Notes under the pieces: model-generated
The model's database searches: none
The model's input: only the letters and a program-made list of their open reading frames with translations
What the model was told of the DNA's origin: nothing
In this document: positions 31,235-40,420 of the stretch, in pieces
Numbering within the stretch: position 1 is the first letter of the stretch
Layout: every line of letters starts with the position of its first letter
Source of the DNA: Enoplolaimus lenunculus
Taxonomy: Eukaryota; Nematoda; Enoplea; Enoplida; Thoracostomopsidae
Direction: 5' to 3'
DNA length: 64,000 nt
NCBI GenBank assembly: GCA_030248215.1
Contig: JASANG010000244.1
Coordinates: 124,001 to 188,000 of the forward strand
Program-made: the position numbers and the translations under genes

Positions 31235-31510
31235 AGGGTGCACCCGGATGAAAGAACTGGACGGTCGGGACGACGCCTTTGTCCGAAGTACTGCGAATGT
31301 ACATGGTTTTTCCTCTTAGTTTCTTCGAAACATGCGTAGACGCCAGGAATCCAACCTCGGACCTCTTGTTCGCGAGCCAAGCGCACTGCCCATTACAGCA
31401 CGCGGTCGATACAATTTTCTCCAACGCTATATGTGCAAGTGTATGTACGTGTTTTTACATTACACACCATGCACATACATATATTACACCACGTATGTCT
31501 ACATTCCGTT
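31235..31510. repeat. tRNA-derived repeat unit, copy 1 of a tandem pair
   Basis: Shares with copy 2 (about 350 bp downstream) the blocks TTTGTCCGAAGTACTGCGAA and TACATGGTTTT, a reverse-strand tRNA-like segment (31337-31408; B box GGTTGGATTCC, A box CTGTAATGGGCAG) and a CATACATATATTACACCA tail. Confidence 0.65.
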
Positions 31511-31579
31511 TTCTTTAGGCGGTCGTCCCGGACTGCGAATCCAAACTTCTTCGAATCCATAGGCTGCTATTAACATCAC

Positions 31580-31860
31580 CAGTCTCGGTGGGAGCTCCAT
31601 GTCAGAACTGCATGGTCGCGACGACACCTTTGTCCGAAGTACTGCGAATATACATGGTTTTCCCCTTAATTTCTCCGAAACAGATCGCCACGCCAGGAAT
31701 CGAACCTCGGACGTCTCGCTCGCGAGTCAAGCGCACTACCCATTACACCACGCGGACGTGCACGTGTATGCATGTGTTTTTACATTACACACACTATGCA
31801 TATATATGCTACACCAGGTATACCTATATCAACACGGGCATCCGGTTCCTGTTTAATGCG
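31580..31860. repeat. tRNA-derived repeat unit, copy 2 of a tandem pair
   Basis: The tRNA-like segment at 31685-31757 (minus) reads GTCCGCGTGGTGTAATGGGT at its 5' side with B box GAGGTTCGATTCC. Flanking sequence matches copy 1. SINE-like rather than a working tRNA. Confidence 0.65.
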
Positions 31861-32390
31861 ATTAAAGTGCAGTGTGTAACAATAATTATGAAGTTATAAA
31901 GACGGGCTAATGTTAAGAAATTTCATAATATCGCGAAAGGAGTGTTTATTTAATAGGTATTTTATCCTTTTGATATAGTTTATGAGACATGTACATTAGT
32001 TGTTTTTAATCAGGCGGTCTACCGTGGGACCGTGGCATACGGTTTCTTAACTTGTTACGTATACAATTCTAAGATTTATCTGTGTTGTAAGGTTTGCGTT
32101 GTAATTATTTCCGTTTAAATACACTAACCAATAAATTTAATTAAAACAAAGATCACTGGTTGTTTTCTTGCTGCTGCCCCTATGGTTTACGTCGATAGAG
32201 GTTAGTTTTAAGCATAGCTGTGTGTAACAAAGCACCCCACAGGAATTTTAATGTAATAAATTAGATTTCCTCTACTCCTGGTTCTGCGTCTCTCCTGATA
32301 GATAGTGTGAAGTGGCTTGCTCCATGAGTAAACTTGAGCATAATTTTGCTTTGGCGAGCTAAAATCGTTGTAACAAGAAATAGTGTAGCG

Positions 32391-34185
32391 ATGTACTGTG
32401 TTGTTTCAGACGGAACTGTCAAGGATGGCGATCCGCCGTTTGGTGTTGCCACTATAACGAACTTTTTTTGGACAATAATCAACTTCTTTGTTTTGTTGTA
32501 TGTGATCCATATTTAATTTGGTCTCTGAATGTTTTCTGAAGTTGGATTTTGAAACAGCAACTACTTATTTCGGTCGTTTGTTTGTTGTATAGTGTGGTTT
32601 TGAAGTAACTGTTATTGATTAGGAGGTCGATACTTGAGGTAGAGTTTATATTATTAATTTTGGAATTTCAGCTTTCGAACTCTCGTGTCGGTAAGTACTG
32701 TTTCGATTTCGAAATACTTTACGTATATAAACCAAATGTTATGGTTTAAACAGGAGTTTAAAATATGTTATTTTTTGGTACAACGAACGTTTTGAGAATA
32801 GCTGAGACAGAAACATTTTTAAAATCCATGAAAATTATTAACACCTTGAAAATGATTGCGCAGTGTTAATTTGGAAAACTTTTAACTGGAATTTTTGTGA
32901 GAACTAACGTCAGCAGTTGCCATTGGTGTAGACAGGTTTTTACTGCGCACATATATCCGATTGAATACTCTACGTTGCCTGCTTCTTCCTCTCATTTTGA
33001 AAAGGACTTCGCACAGGTTGGGGGCGATTCGGGTATATTTTTATACGTTACATGTTTTTGTACTAATTTTCACTATACTGTATTCACTTGTGGGATCAGT
33101 AAATCACTGTTGGTACTAAATGTCCCAAGAAGTGGTGTACTCGTGTCATACTCTAGCTTGTTATCAGCCCGTTATAAAATGTTTAAAGTAAAGTGTATAT
33201 TACATAGAGCTTATATGATGCATAGTGGAAGGGGCAGTTGGGGCACGCACGCGGGAAAGCTGTTTAATCGGAATATTTTTAATTATATTCATTATTATTT
33301 TGTATTTAAGCTTATTAGTATTACTTATTGCTTACGCATTTTTAAGTGGCATTTAATTTTTTAGCCCAGTTATGGCGACGGCAATAGCAGAAATACTCAA
33401 GGATCAATGTCTATGTTTGGCGGTGGCCGGAACGATGGGTACGTTTTTGCACTATCTTTTAGAATCCTTGTGGACAGCTTAATTTGTAATCTATAGTCTG
33501 CAAAGTTATTATACGAGCTGATAAAATACCTGCTTTGTACCTATAATATTTTATTGTTCTATTGTTCACAATTCTCAGGCCGCCAGGACCTCCAAGAAGA
33601 AGAATGGGTGGATTAGGTCGTAGTAAGTGTTTTCCATCATTTTGTAAAGTGTGGATATATTTATTTGAGTGGCCATTAGTGAACTATGTATGTTGTAGTG
33701 CTAGAAGGCGTAGTGATCATTGGTTAGTTTAAGTTTAACAGCTAACACACCGATGAATTGCGTAACTTGTGGCGTGCTGAATAAGATTTGATGTTTCTGT
33801 ATTTGTGAGTGTTTTCGGCTGGTCTCAGTTCCGTTTTAAACGATTTGCGGTTTGACGTTACGTGTGTGCAAGAGAATCGACGTGGGTAGTTTCGGTTCTG
33901 GCAGGTGTTTGTTTTCAAATTAACGAAGCTGTTTGTCGGGAAATTTTATAGCTGAACTTGAATGTGAAGGTTTATAGGTGAACTTGAATGATACTATGAA
34001 AATCAAATACTCTTTATGAATGCTTACATTCTTGTGGCTGATTTATAGTTGTATTCTGTCAGCTAAAATATTGTTCAGTTTATGAACCAATGAGTTTTAT
34101 TTTGCGATTGAAATAGACATAATTCTTAATTTCAGCGTCTGATATTGCTCCACCACCAGTGGCAGGAGGCGGATGAGGAAGGTAG
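32391..34185 (+). CDS. SELENOK: Selenoprotein K, Sec-containing, 5 exons
   Basis: ER-membrane selenoprotein; in vertebrates it partners p97/Derlin in ERAD and DHHC6 in palmitoylation. Exons: 32391-32497, 32672-32690 (19 nt), 33365-33438, 33579-33622, 34136-34185. Phases close to 294 nt, 97 residues including Sec (human 94). Visible: luminal N-terminus MYCVVSDGTVKDGD; one transmembrane segment ITNFFWTIINFFVLFF; then RTLVSPSYGDGNSR; Gly/Pro/Arg-rich tail NDGPPGPPRRRMGGLGR; C-terminus PPPVAGGG-U-GR. The human protein has the same order and ends MAGGUGR. An in-frame TGA at 34174-34176 is followed by two codons and TAG. Introns are GT-AG with strong donors (GTATGT, GTAAGT, GTACGT, GTAAGT). The ATG at 32391 is chosen because it gives the family's short luminal N-terminus. 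A normal stop at the TGA would lose only three residues, but the conserved Gly-Gly-UGA-Gly-Arg context makes selenocysteine far more likely. Confidence 0.93.
34174..34176 (+). other. SELENOK: UGA selenocysteine codon of SELENOK
   Basis: In-frame TGA between GGC GGA and GGA AGG TAG. Sec is the third-last residue of SELENOK in vertebrates, with the same Gly-Gly-Sec-Gly-Arg ending. Reading through TGA to TAG at 34183-34185 restores that ending exactly. Confidence 0.9.
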
Positions 34186-34304
34186 GTGGCTCTTGTTTGC
34201 AAGGGTCACCCAATGAAAAACCATGCCAACTGCCAAACATTGCACGCATCGCTATTAACCATTTTGATGTGATACTGTAAAGTGGTTATAACAGAAGATC
34301 TGTG

Positions 34305-34506
34305 TTGTGCCAGATTAAAGGTTACGCTATATTTTACTGAGCCGGACGCCGTTGAGCGCCGCTCCATTCCGGTGCGCGGTGACGTGCTGTAATTTTTAAT
34401 AAATTTAACAGTGCCGTGCGGCGGCGCGGGGGGCCGTGCGGCAAAATTTGTATGGTGCCGCGCGCCGGTGTTCGGCGGCGCCTGGCGAGTATAGCGCAGC
34501 CCTAAC
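34305..34506. mobile_element. GC-rich inverted-repeat element in SELENOK 3' region
   Basis: A GC-rich island in AT-rich sequence. Its ends are related in inverted orientation: the left end reads GGTTACGCTATA and then GAGCCGGACGCCG; the right end, reversed, reads GGCTGCGCTATA and then CCAGGCGCCG. The core holds near-palindromic GCCGTGCGGC runs. It looks like a MITE inserted just after the SELENOK stop. No transposase is present. Confidence 0.5.
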
Positions 34507-35019
34507 GCTGTGATTATACTCTTTGCCCATATTCTCAAATGTATGTAGCAGCTATTAGCAATTGGTTATAGGTCTTGTGACTAAGAACCACGGAATTCTA
34601 AGCTTTGAAGTCTCGTTTTGATTCGTCTCTGTTTGAGTGGATCATGATATCGGTGCTGCTGTAGTTCACTTGTTTGAAAGGTTTTTACCAGCTGGCGATA
34701 GGTACTTCTATAGAAGCTTATCATCGCGTGTTCTAAAGAAGCAACAATTTAGTATTTATGGCTTTGAGCATTTCATTAGCTATTTCTATTTTTTGAGGTC
34801 ATGCAAAAGCTAGAAAATCATTCAGATGCGATCACGATATGCTGTGTTTATACTGTACTATGCATAATATAACTGAAGCAATTAATTAAAAAAATTTGAA
34901 ATAATGTCATACGCAGAAATGGTAGTCCCGGTCATTACCTTTGTGACAAAGCAAATCAGAAAAGCTTCGAGGCGCTATGCCAAGAGATCCGGCTACACCA
35001 GCTGTTTGGTCAAACCATA

Positions 35020-35080
35020 TTATATCTTACGATGAATAAATACCTAATTTGATGCGGTAATATGAAGTATTATAACGACT
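35020..35080 (+). promoter_or_regulatory. Candidate SECIS element in SELENOK 3' region
   Basis: SECIS-like order: ATGA at 35032-35035; a short imperfect helix (35036-35044 with 35056-35063, closing on TACC/GGTA); an apical loop with AA at 35046-35047; TGA at 35063-35065. The spacing from ATGA to AA (10 nt) fits the eukaryotic SECIS plan. The helices are weak and AT-rich. It lies about 850 nt after the stop and about 70 nt before an AATAAA. Another ATGA at 34213 did not give a good helix. This is a by-eye fold only. Confidence 0.3.
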
Positions 35081-35132
35081 AATGTGATGAAATCAAAGGT
35101 ACTACGATTCGTAAATGAAAATATTTGATCTG

Positions 35133-35138
35133 AATAAA
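35133..35138 (+). other. Candidate poly(A) signal AATAAA for SELENOK
   Basis: AATAAA hexamer downstream of SELENOK on the sense strand, placed so that the candidate SECIS would lie in the mRNA. An earlier AATAAA at 34398-34403 lies inside a GC-rich inverted-repeat element and would give a shorter 3' UTR without that SECIS candidate. Confidence 0.35.
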
Positions 35139-35515
35139 ATTATGTATGACAAAATATGTCTGCAAGTGGTTTATAATGATCTTATGCACATGGTTTTAAC
35201 GTTGTTGTAATGTTTGGTTTTAATCTTGCCTTTAGTCATCGTTCAGTGTATAATACTTTGTGACGCGTTGGCACTAAAAGAGCATTACTCTCGTGCCAGT
35301 GCTGATGTTTGTTATTTTAAAATGTAGTTACTTTATATTTGCATGTACATTTCTAGAAAGGGCGTATGTAAGAGCTCGAAAAGACGGTTGCATTCTATGC
35401 AAATCTAGAAAGTGGTTTTCGTGTTTCCAACTGAAAAGGTTTCAAAAAACATTGGACATAAAAATCAAACAGGGAATAATCATTAACCTACTCTTGGCTT
35501 AGCAATGATTTCTAA

Positions 35516-35944
35516 CTATTTCATGTTATGTCTACATAGTGTATAGCTGGTTTGCAAAAGTTTTTTGCTTCTTTTAATGGCATCGGTGGTTTCCTTAATA
35601 TATCGTAAATTATCAAGCGCCAAGTTGGATCTTTGAAAGTCAAAAATGCTGAAAAACCCACTTGTTGCACAATTCTTGTTAGTTATACAACTGAACGCCT
35701 CCGGTTGGAGCAAAAAATCGACCTCCGGATTCATATCTTTTAAGAAACCACAATTGGCAGTTTGGCACATCTTAATACGTAAATTCTCATGAGCCAAGTT
35801 TGACCGCTGAAAGTCTAAAGTCAACCGAATGCTGAAGAAGCCACTAAAATTTTCGTATAGACAATTTTCATACACGTCTAAAATCAATCGATTTGTGGAT
35901 TCATATTTGAAACTAGAAACGACAGTTTGACATGCTTTGTACAA
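35516..35944 (-). other. Unassigned 142-codon ORF with an internal duplication
   Basis: The longest repeat-free open frame in the SELENOK-YLPM1 interval. The protein holds two related halves: each carries CQT near its start and then SGFFSI, DFQRSNLA and a NLR segment (first SGFFSIRLTLDFQRSNLA, second SGFFSIFDFQRSNLA), about 65-70 residues apart. Both copies stay open in the same frame, which is more than chance noise usually gives. No family is recognised and no splice sites are obvious. It could be a lineage-specific gene, a domesticated repeat or a transposon remnant. Confidence 0.25.
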
Positions 35945-36502
35945 TTTTATGTGTACAGTCTATATTTTCAAAATTAAAATTCTAATTTGTTTTTTACTTC
36001 GTACAGGTTTTAATGTGTAGATCAAAGCCGTAACAGTATATATAGCAGGGTACAATCGGAAGTCTGCCTCCGGCTCCGGCAGAAAATCGACCTCCGGCTC
36101 CGGTAGAATTTTTGCCGGAGGTTCCGGCAATTTCCGTAGTAAAATTTAGCATAATTTTGCATAATTTATCTGTTTAGCGCGTTTTGTTTCACTTTCGTTA
36201 CAATTTTCAGGAAAGAATTTCCGAAATTTCGCAGAAAATGAGCGTAAAACCAAAACGTAATAACAAGCTTGAGAGTAAGGATAAGTCTACAAGCAGGACT
36301 AAGCAAAAAATTGATCTAAATATTATACTTTATTCCGCAACTATTAAGCTGCGGGCGAACGACCTGCCCCTAAACCGTGTATGCGTCAGTGCAGATAAAG
36401 CACCTGTTTACATTTCCGTTTCGGGTAAAAGTTTTGTCTAAGGTTCCGCCAAATTCGGCAATGACAATTTTTACATATTTGTATTTATTGTTTCATTCAT
36501 TT

Positions 36503-36650
36503 CCCACGTAAAGATCAGGGGCGGAAAGTAAGTAAGCTTTAGAGTAATTCTTTTGCTTGGCTAAGGCATAGGCTAAGTATGCTCATTCTTACGCTTAGGC
36601 TTAGGCATATGCTTATAATGCTGTCCCGCCCCTGTTCTTCACATTGGCCA
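36503..36650. mobile_element. MITE with TTAGGC-like core
   Basis: Ends CACGTAAAGATCAGGGGCGG and the inverse CCCGCCCCTGTTCTTCACAT then TGGCC. The core holds GGCTTAGG units. Confidence 0.75.
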
Positions 36651-37516
36651 AAAGTTTCGATCTAACTACGGTTGAGTGCCCAAACATCGTAACACCTACC
36701 CTACCGCCATAAGTGAACAATGAACAGAGAGAACCGACATGAATCAACAACACTGTTCTGGAGTTCAAGTGAAGGTGAAAATTAGCGGAGTCGGTGGTCA
36801 ACAAAATTTACCGGAGAGGAGCTGGTGATGCGAAATCGTTAAAATAGTGTTTAATTTACTAAAGTTTACCAAGTATCTCTAAAGTGTTGTCGAAAATTTG
36901 GTGTTCAGCGTTTTTTAAGAAATTCCGATAACGAAACTTCTGAAGCGTATATACCAAAAGTTAAAACCAAACCCACCGAACGATACAATGTTTGTAAAAC
37001 TGGAAAATTTCATTATCAAAATTACCGGAACCTCCGGTAGATATTCCACCGGGGTCTCAAGGATCGATTTTCTGCCAGAGCCGAAAACATCTTCGGATGT
37101 AGACTGTAAATACTTTATTAATAAACAATTCCAGCCACTAAAGGGAATAAAGAGCTGTCAGATAATTAAATCTCTCGTGACTTTAGCTCTTTAGGAACCT
37201 TATAGTGGTTATGAAATTAAAAAGTTATGGTATTACGGCATAAATTTTGTGCAGCCGAAATTGTGATGTTATGTTTTGCCATCATTTTCGTCTATGCTTT
37301 CTTTTGTCTTTAGAACCATAACACCTAACAACATTTAGTTTACCACAGTGCCTTACTTATAGCGTTATACTACACTAGCGTTTCGTTTTAGAATTTCTCG
37401 GTATATAGACGTTTAGAAACATGCTGCTTGAAACGCAAAGCCGTTTAAAATACCATTCTAAGCGCAATTTCTAAAAATGTGAGCATATATATTTGTTATA
37501 TAATATATATTATGAA

Positions 37517-38931
37517 TTAAGAAGGCACTTGTTCGTAGAGCTGTAAATGCTTCTGAACAATTGCCGGATCAACCGACCATCGATTACTAAACTTTTGTAG
37601 CGATTCATTTGATATTGCTGCTTGCTTTCGTGGGTTAAATGTAACGTTGCGACTTGATACAATCGAAGATAATTTTTCTGATATCAATAGAATGCCTGAA
37701 GTTTATTACGTATATACATCATTTTATCATGGCCTAACCAAGGTGTAAACCGGATAACGGTTTGCGGTAAAAATCGGTGTCCGTTTCCGTTATAGAATTA
37801 ACGGGAATTCTGTTATTTTTACGTTCAAAACTGGTTATAAATCACGTACATATCTCGCAATTTTTGTTACAGATATGCAGCAATTGGTTGAAATGAAATA
37901 AAAATTACGGAATTCATCCAAAAATTTAAATTTCCATGCATCCGCCACTTTTTCTTTAAAAACTTTGAAAGACAGTGAATATCTGCACGCCTAACATTTA
38001 GTCAATTGTGTTGGCAGAAAAATAAAATTTTTGAAACGTTTATACTTCAATAATCTGTCTTCTGTCTTCTTTTTCGTTATTTTTAATATCCATTTACACC
38101 CTGCCCTTAACCAAGGTAATCAGAATGGTTCAGTTCGTTATAAGAAAAACTGCGACAGCTCTGAAGGTGTTTTTGTCTTCGTTTGTAATTTTATGCTGAA
38201 TTCTAAGATGGCCCCACCAAAATTCGTAGTCCCCGCAAGTGTCCCGGTTAAGGGTTTTTTCTATCAAGTGATGCTTCAAAGATAGTGTTTACAAAATTAA
38301 TTAAAATTTATCACACCATATGCAGATTACATGTTTTATTAAGCTGAGTATACAAAGTGTTGGAATAGTTTCGTCACTCTGCAAAGCAGCAAAATGTATT
38401 AAATTGATGAGGATGTTCAGTAAAAACTTCCTAAGTACATTTTAAGTAGACTTACCAAGAAAAGCTACCATAACTCCGAAATAACCGAGGACTGCGCACA
38501 ACCAGCCGAACTGAAAATACGGTATATCTGATGAATTAATCATTACAAATTTTGATGTATATAAATAAACTAAAGAAATGCCTGAAATATACGCCAAGAT
38601 ATATTCTGTTTCTGTCCTTAAACATCACTGATTCTGTTTTGTTTTATATTTACTATATAGTATAGATGGCTACCGGATATCCGGATATGAAATATATCCG
38701 GATATGTATCCGAAATGAAACGTGTATCCGTGATATATCCGGATATCCGAAATGCTTATGTCTAAATTTTTTTGGAATAATTTGCATGGTGTCACCACCA
38801 AAGTAGCTGCAGCTGACGAAAAAAGTTCTGTATCCAAACCTCATTCACAATATCAAACCACATTCTTGCATAATTGTTCCACGATGATTCAAAATCTTCG
38901 GGCCTGAGTTTCTGTAGAATTCGATATACGG
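37517..38931 (-). CDS. Unrecognised small one-pass membrane protein, C-terminal 3 exons
   Basis: Three short exons chain in phase on the minus strand: 38931-38840 (or starting at 38911), 38510-38456 and 37677-37517, ending in TAA at 37517-37519. Visible: VYRILQKLRPEDFESSW, NNYARMWFDIVNE, hydrophobic segment FGWLCAVLGYFGVMVAFLE, KLSSIVSSRNVTFNPRKQAA, RWSVDPAIVQKHLQLYEQ. Splice sites: acceptors ACACAG or CTACAG, ATTTTCAG and GATATCAG; donors GAG-GTTTGG and G-GTAAGT. Phases 0 and 1 join without a stop to give about 101 residues. One transmembrane helix is followed by a basic/amphipathic tail, suggesting a small organelle membrane protein. The family was not recognised. The 5' exon with the start codon was not found; it should lie to the right, before the YLPM1 3' end at 40421 on the same strand. 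Confidence 0.6.
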
Positions 38932-40420
38932 CTGTGTTTCACAGAGGTCTAGCTTTATCCGTAATTCAATGCAACGCTAATTTACGTTTTAGCGGTTTTA
39001 TTTAACACAAAGTTTTTCTGAGTTAACACTTCGTGTGTCCGAGAATGATGATAGCAAGTTTACTGAGAACAGTATGATAGACTACAGATGAACACCGGAT
39101 ATCCGGTCCGGTTAAAAAATGTCTAAGTACCCCAACCTTACAATTTGTCCCCACTCCCCACATAAAATTTTGTGATAAAGTGATATGGACATTCAGTACC
39201 TTACAATTTGTCCTCTCATCATAATACGTTCGTTATCAAATAGGGTCCTACCTTATAATTTTCTCAAATTGACTCCCTCTGAAATAGGCTCTACAGGACT
39301 ACACAAACTGAGTCAAATTCGACTCCGCCAGAGTCAAACGTGCGGCTAAGTGAGTCGAAACTGACTCTGGCGGAGTCGAATTTGACTCAGCTAGTGTAGT
39401 CCCGTAGAGCGTATTTCGGCGAGTCCATTTGACTCACCATTTTTTTGCAGTGTGAACGACGCATTACGCTTAAGTCCCGTGGTAAACGGTCCCCCGCTCA
39501 GGTCTTCGTGGGCCAAAATCTGCTACAGATCGTTAATCATAAGTTGCTGAAGCATTCAATACTCAAAAACTGAAACACTACACATTGCGTGTTTTATTTA
39601 TGCTTGAACTCAACACTTTATTTAAACAAAATAACACCATGTGAATAGAGATTTGTACGAAGAAGCAACATGGTTATCTATCATTAAATTAACAATAAGA
39701 TACAATGCAGACCGGGGCTATACAAGTTGTCTGGTAACACTATACCTCGAACTTTTCTTTGTTTGAAACAATGTTTTATTATTACGACATCTCCAATACA
39801 CTTACGAAACGTTCTAAACATACAGTCTGCTTAATTACTAAATCGTAATTGATATTTTGCATTACCAAAGCCAGAGTACAAAACGGGTATTAAAAATACC
39901 GGAAACAAAACAATGATCAAGACAATGAGAATGAACGCACTTACTTAGAATTTTCACATATTACAACCAAATTTGCTTTATATTAATTGCTTAAGACTAA
40001 AATTGCGAACTTAAATCTTCACTGAAATGTCACTACTTCACAAATTAAAATTTCATTTTCAAGTATAACCTAAAATGCCATTAGAGCAGATGTGAACTTG
40101 CTCGAGGCCGTGTCACATCCGAATTGGTTGTTAACTTCTTACTTCACGGTTTTGTGACTATGTCGTGAATATGCAATACAACACACGATAAATAAGTTAA
40201 TCATAGCAACAACTTTTCAGAACCATCAACGACATCGTACCTGAAATAGGCAACCTAGAACAAAGAAAACTTGACAACGCAGTAAAAGTTCCCAAATCGT
40301 TAAACAAACATAAAAGTTAAGTTTCTATTTGACACAACAACTAAAATAACGTATCAGTCGCTAATATTCAAAAACACCTCTCCTACTACCGACAGAACAT
40401 ACCAGTTATCATCAGTGCTT
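38932..40420. other. Interval between the membrane protein gene and YLPM1
   Basis: Contains the long hairpin MITE and CCGGATATCCGG-rich sequence (39.09-39.11 kb). The start exon of the membrane protein gene should lie here on the minus strand, but none could be fixed. Confidence 0.45.
39263..39450. mobile_element. Long hairpin MITE (second copy)
   Basis: Same arms as the 9.2-kb copy: GAAATAGGCTCTACAGGACT at the left, inverse AGTCCCGTAGAGCGTATTTC at the right, with GAGTCAAATTCGACTC blocks inside and TGACTCACCATTTTTTTGCA at the end. Confidence 0.8.

Larger units (their letters stand above)
29992..32390. other. Repeat block upstream of SELENOK
   Basis: Contains the microsatellite, the minisatellite and the duplicated tRNA-like units. 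31.9-32.39 kb is AT-rich with no repeat recognised and should hold the SELENOK promoter and 5' UTR. No TATA box is assigned. Confidence 0.5.
34186..37516. other. SELENOK 3' region and intergenic repeats
   Basis: Holds the inverted-repeat element at 34.3-34.5 kb, the SECIS candidate and AATAAA, the unassigned ORF at 35.5-35.9 kb, and CCGGAA/CCTCCGGC-rich repeat at 36.04-36.17 and 37.02-37.11 kb. A CAGGG terminus at 36046 suggests a hAT-like element related to the 55-kb copies. Confidence 0.5.

Noticed and set aside
32897-33364. 155-codon plus-strand open frame
   Set aside because: It lies wholly in the SELENOK intron before exon 33365 and ends at the acceptor; low-quality composition and no relative.
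34174-34176. TGA as an ordinary stop codon of SELENOK
   Set aside because: The conserved Gly-Arg-stop after it and the family's Sec position make recoding the better reading.
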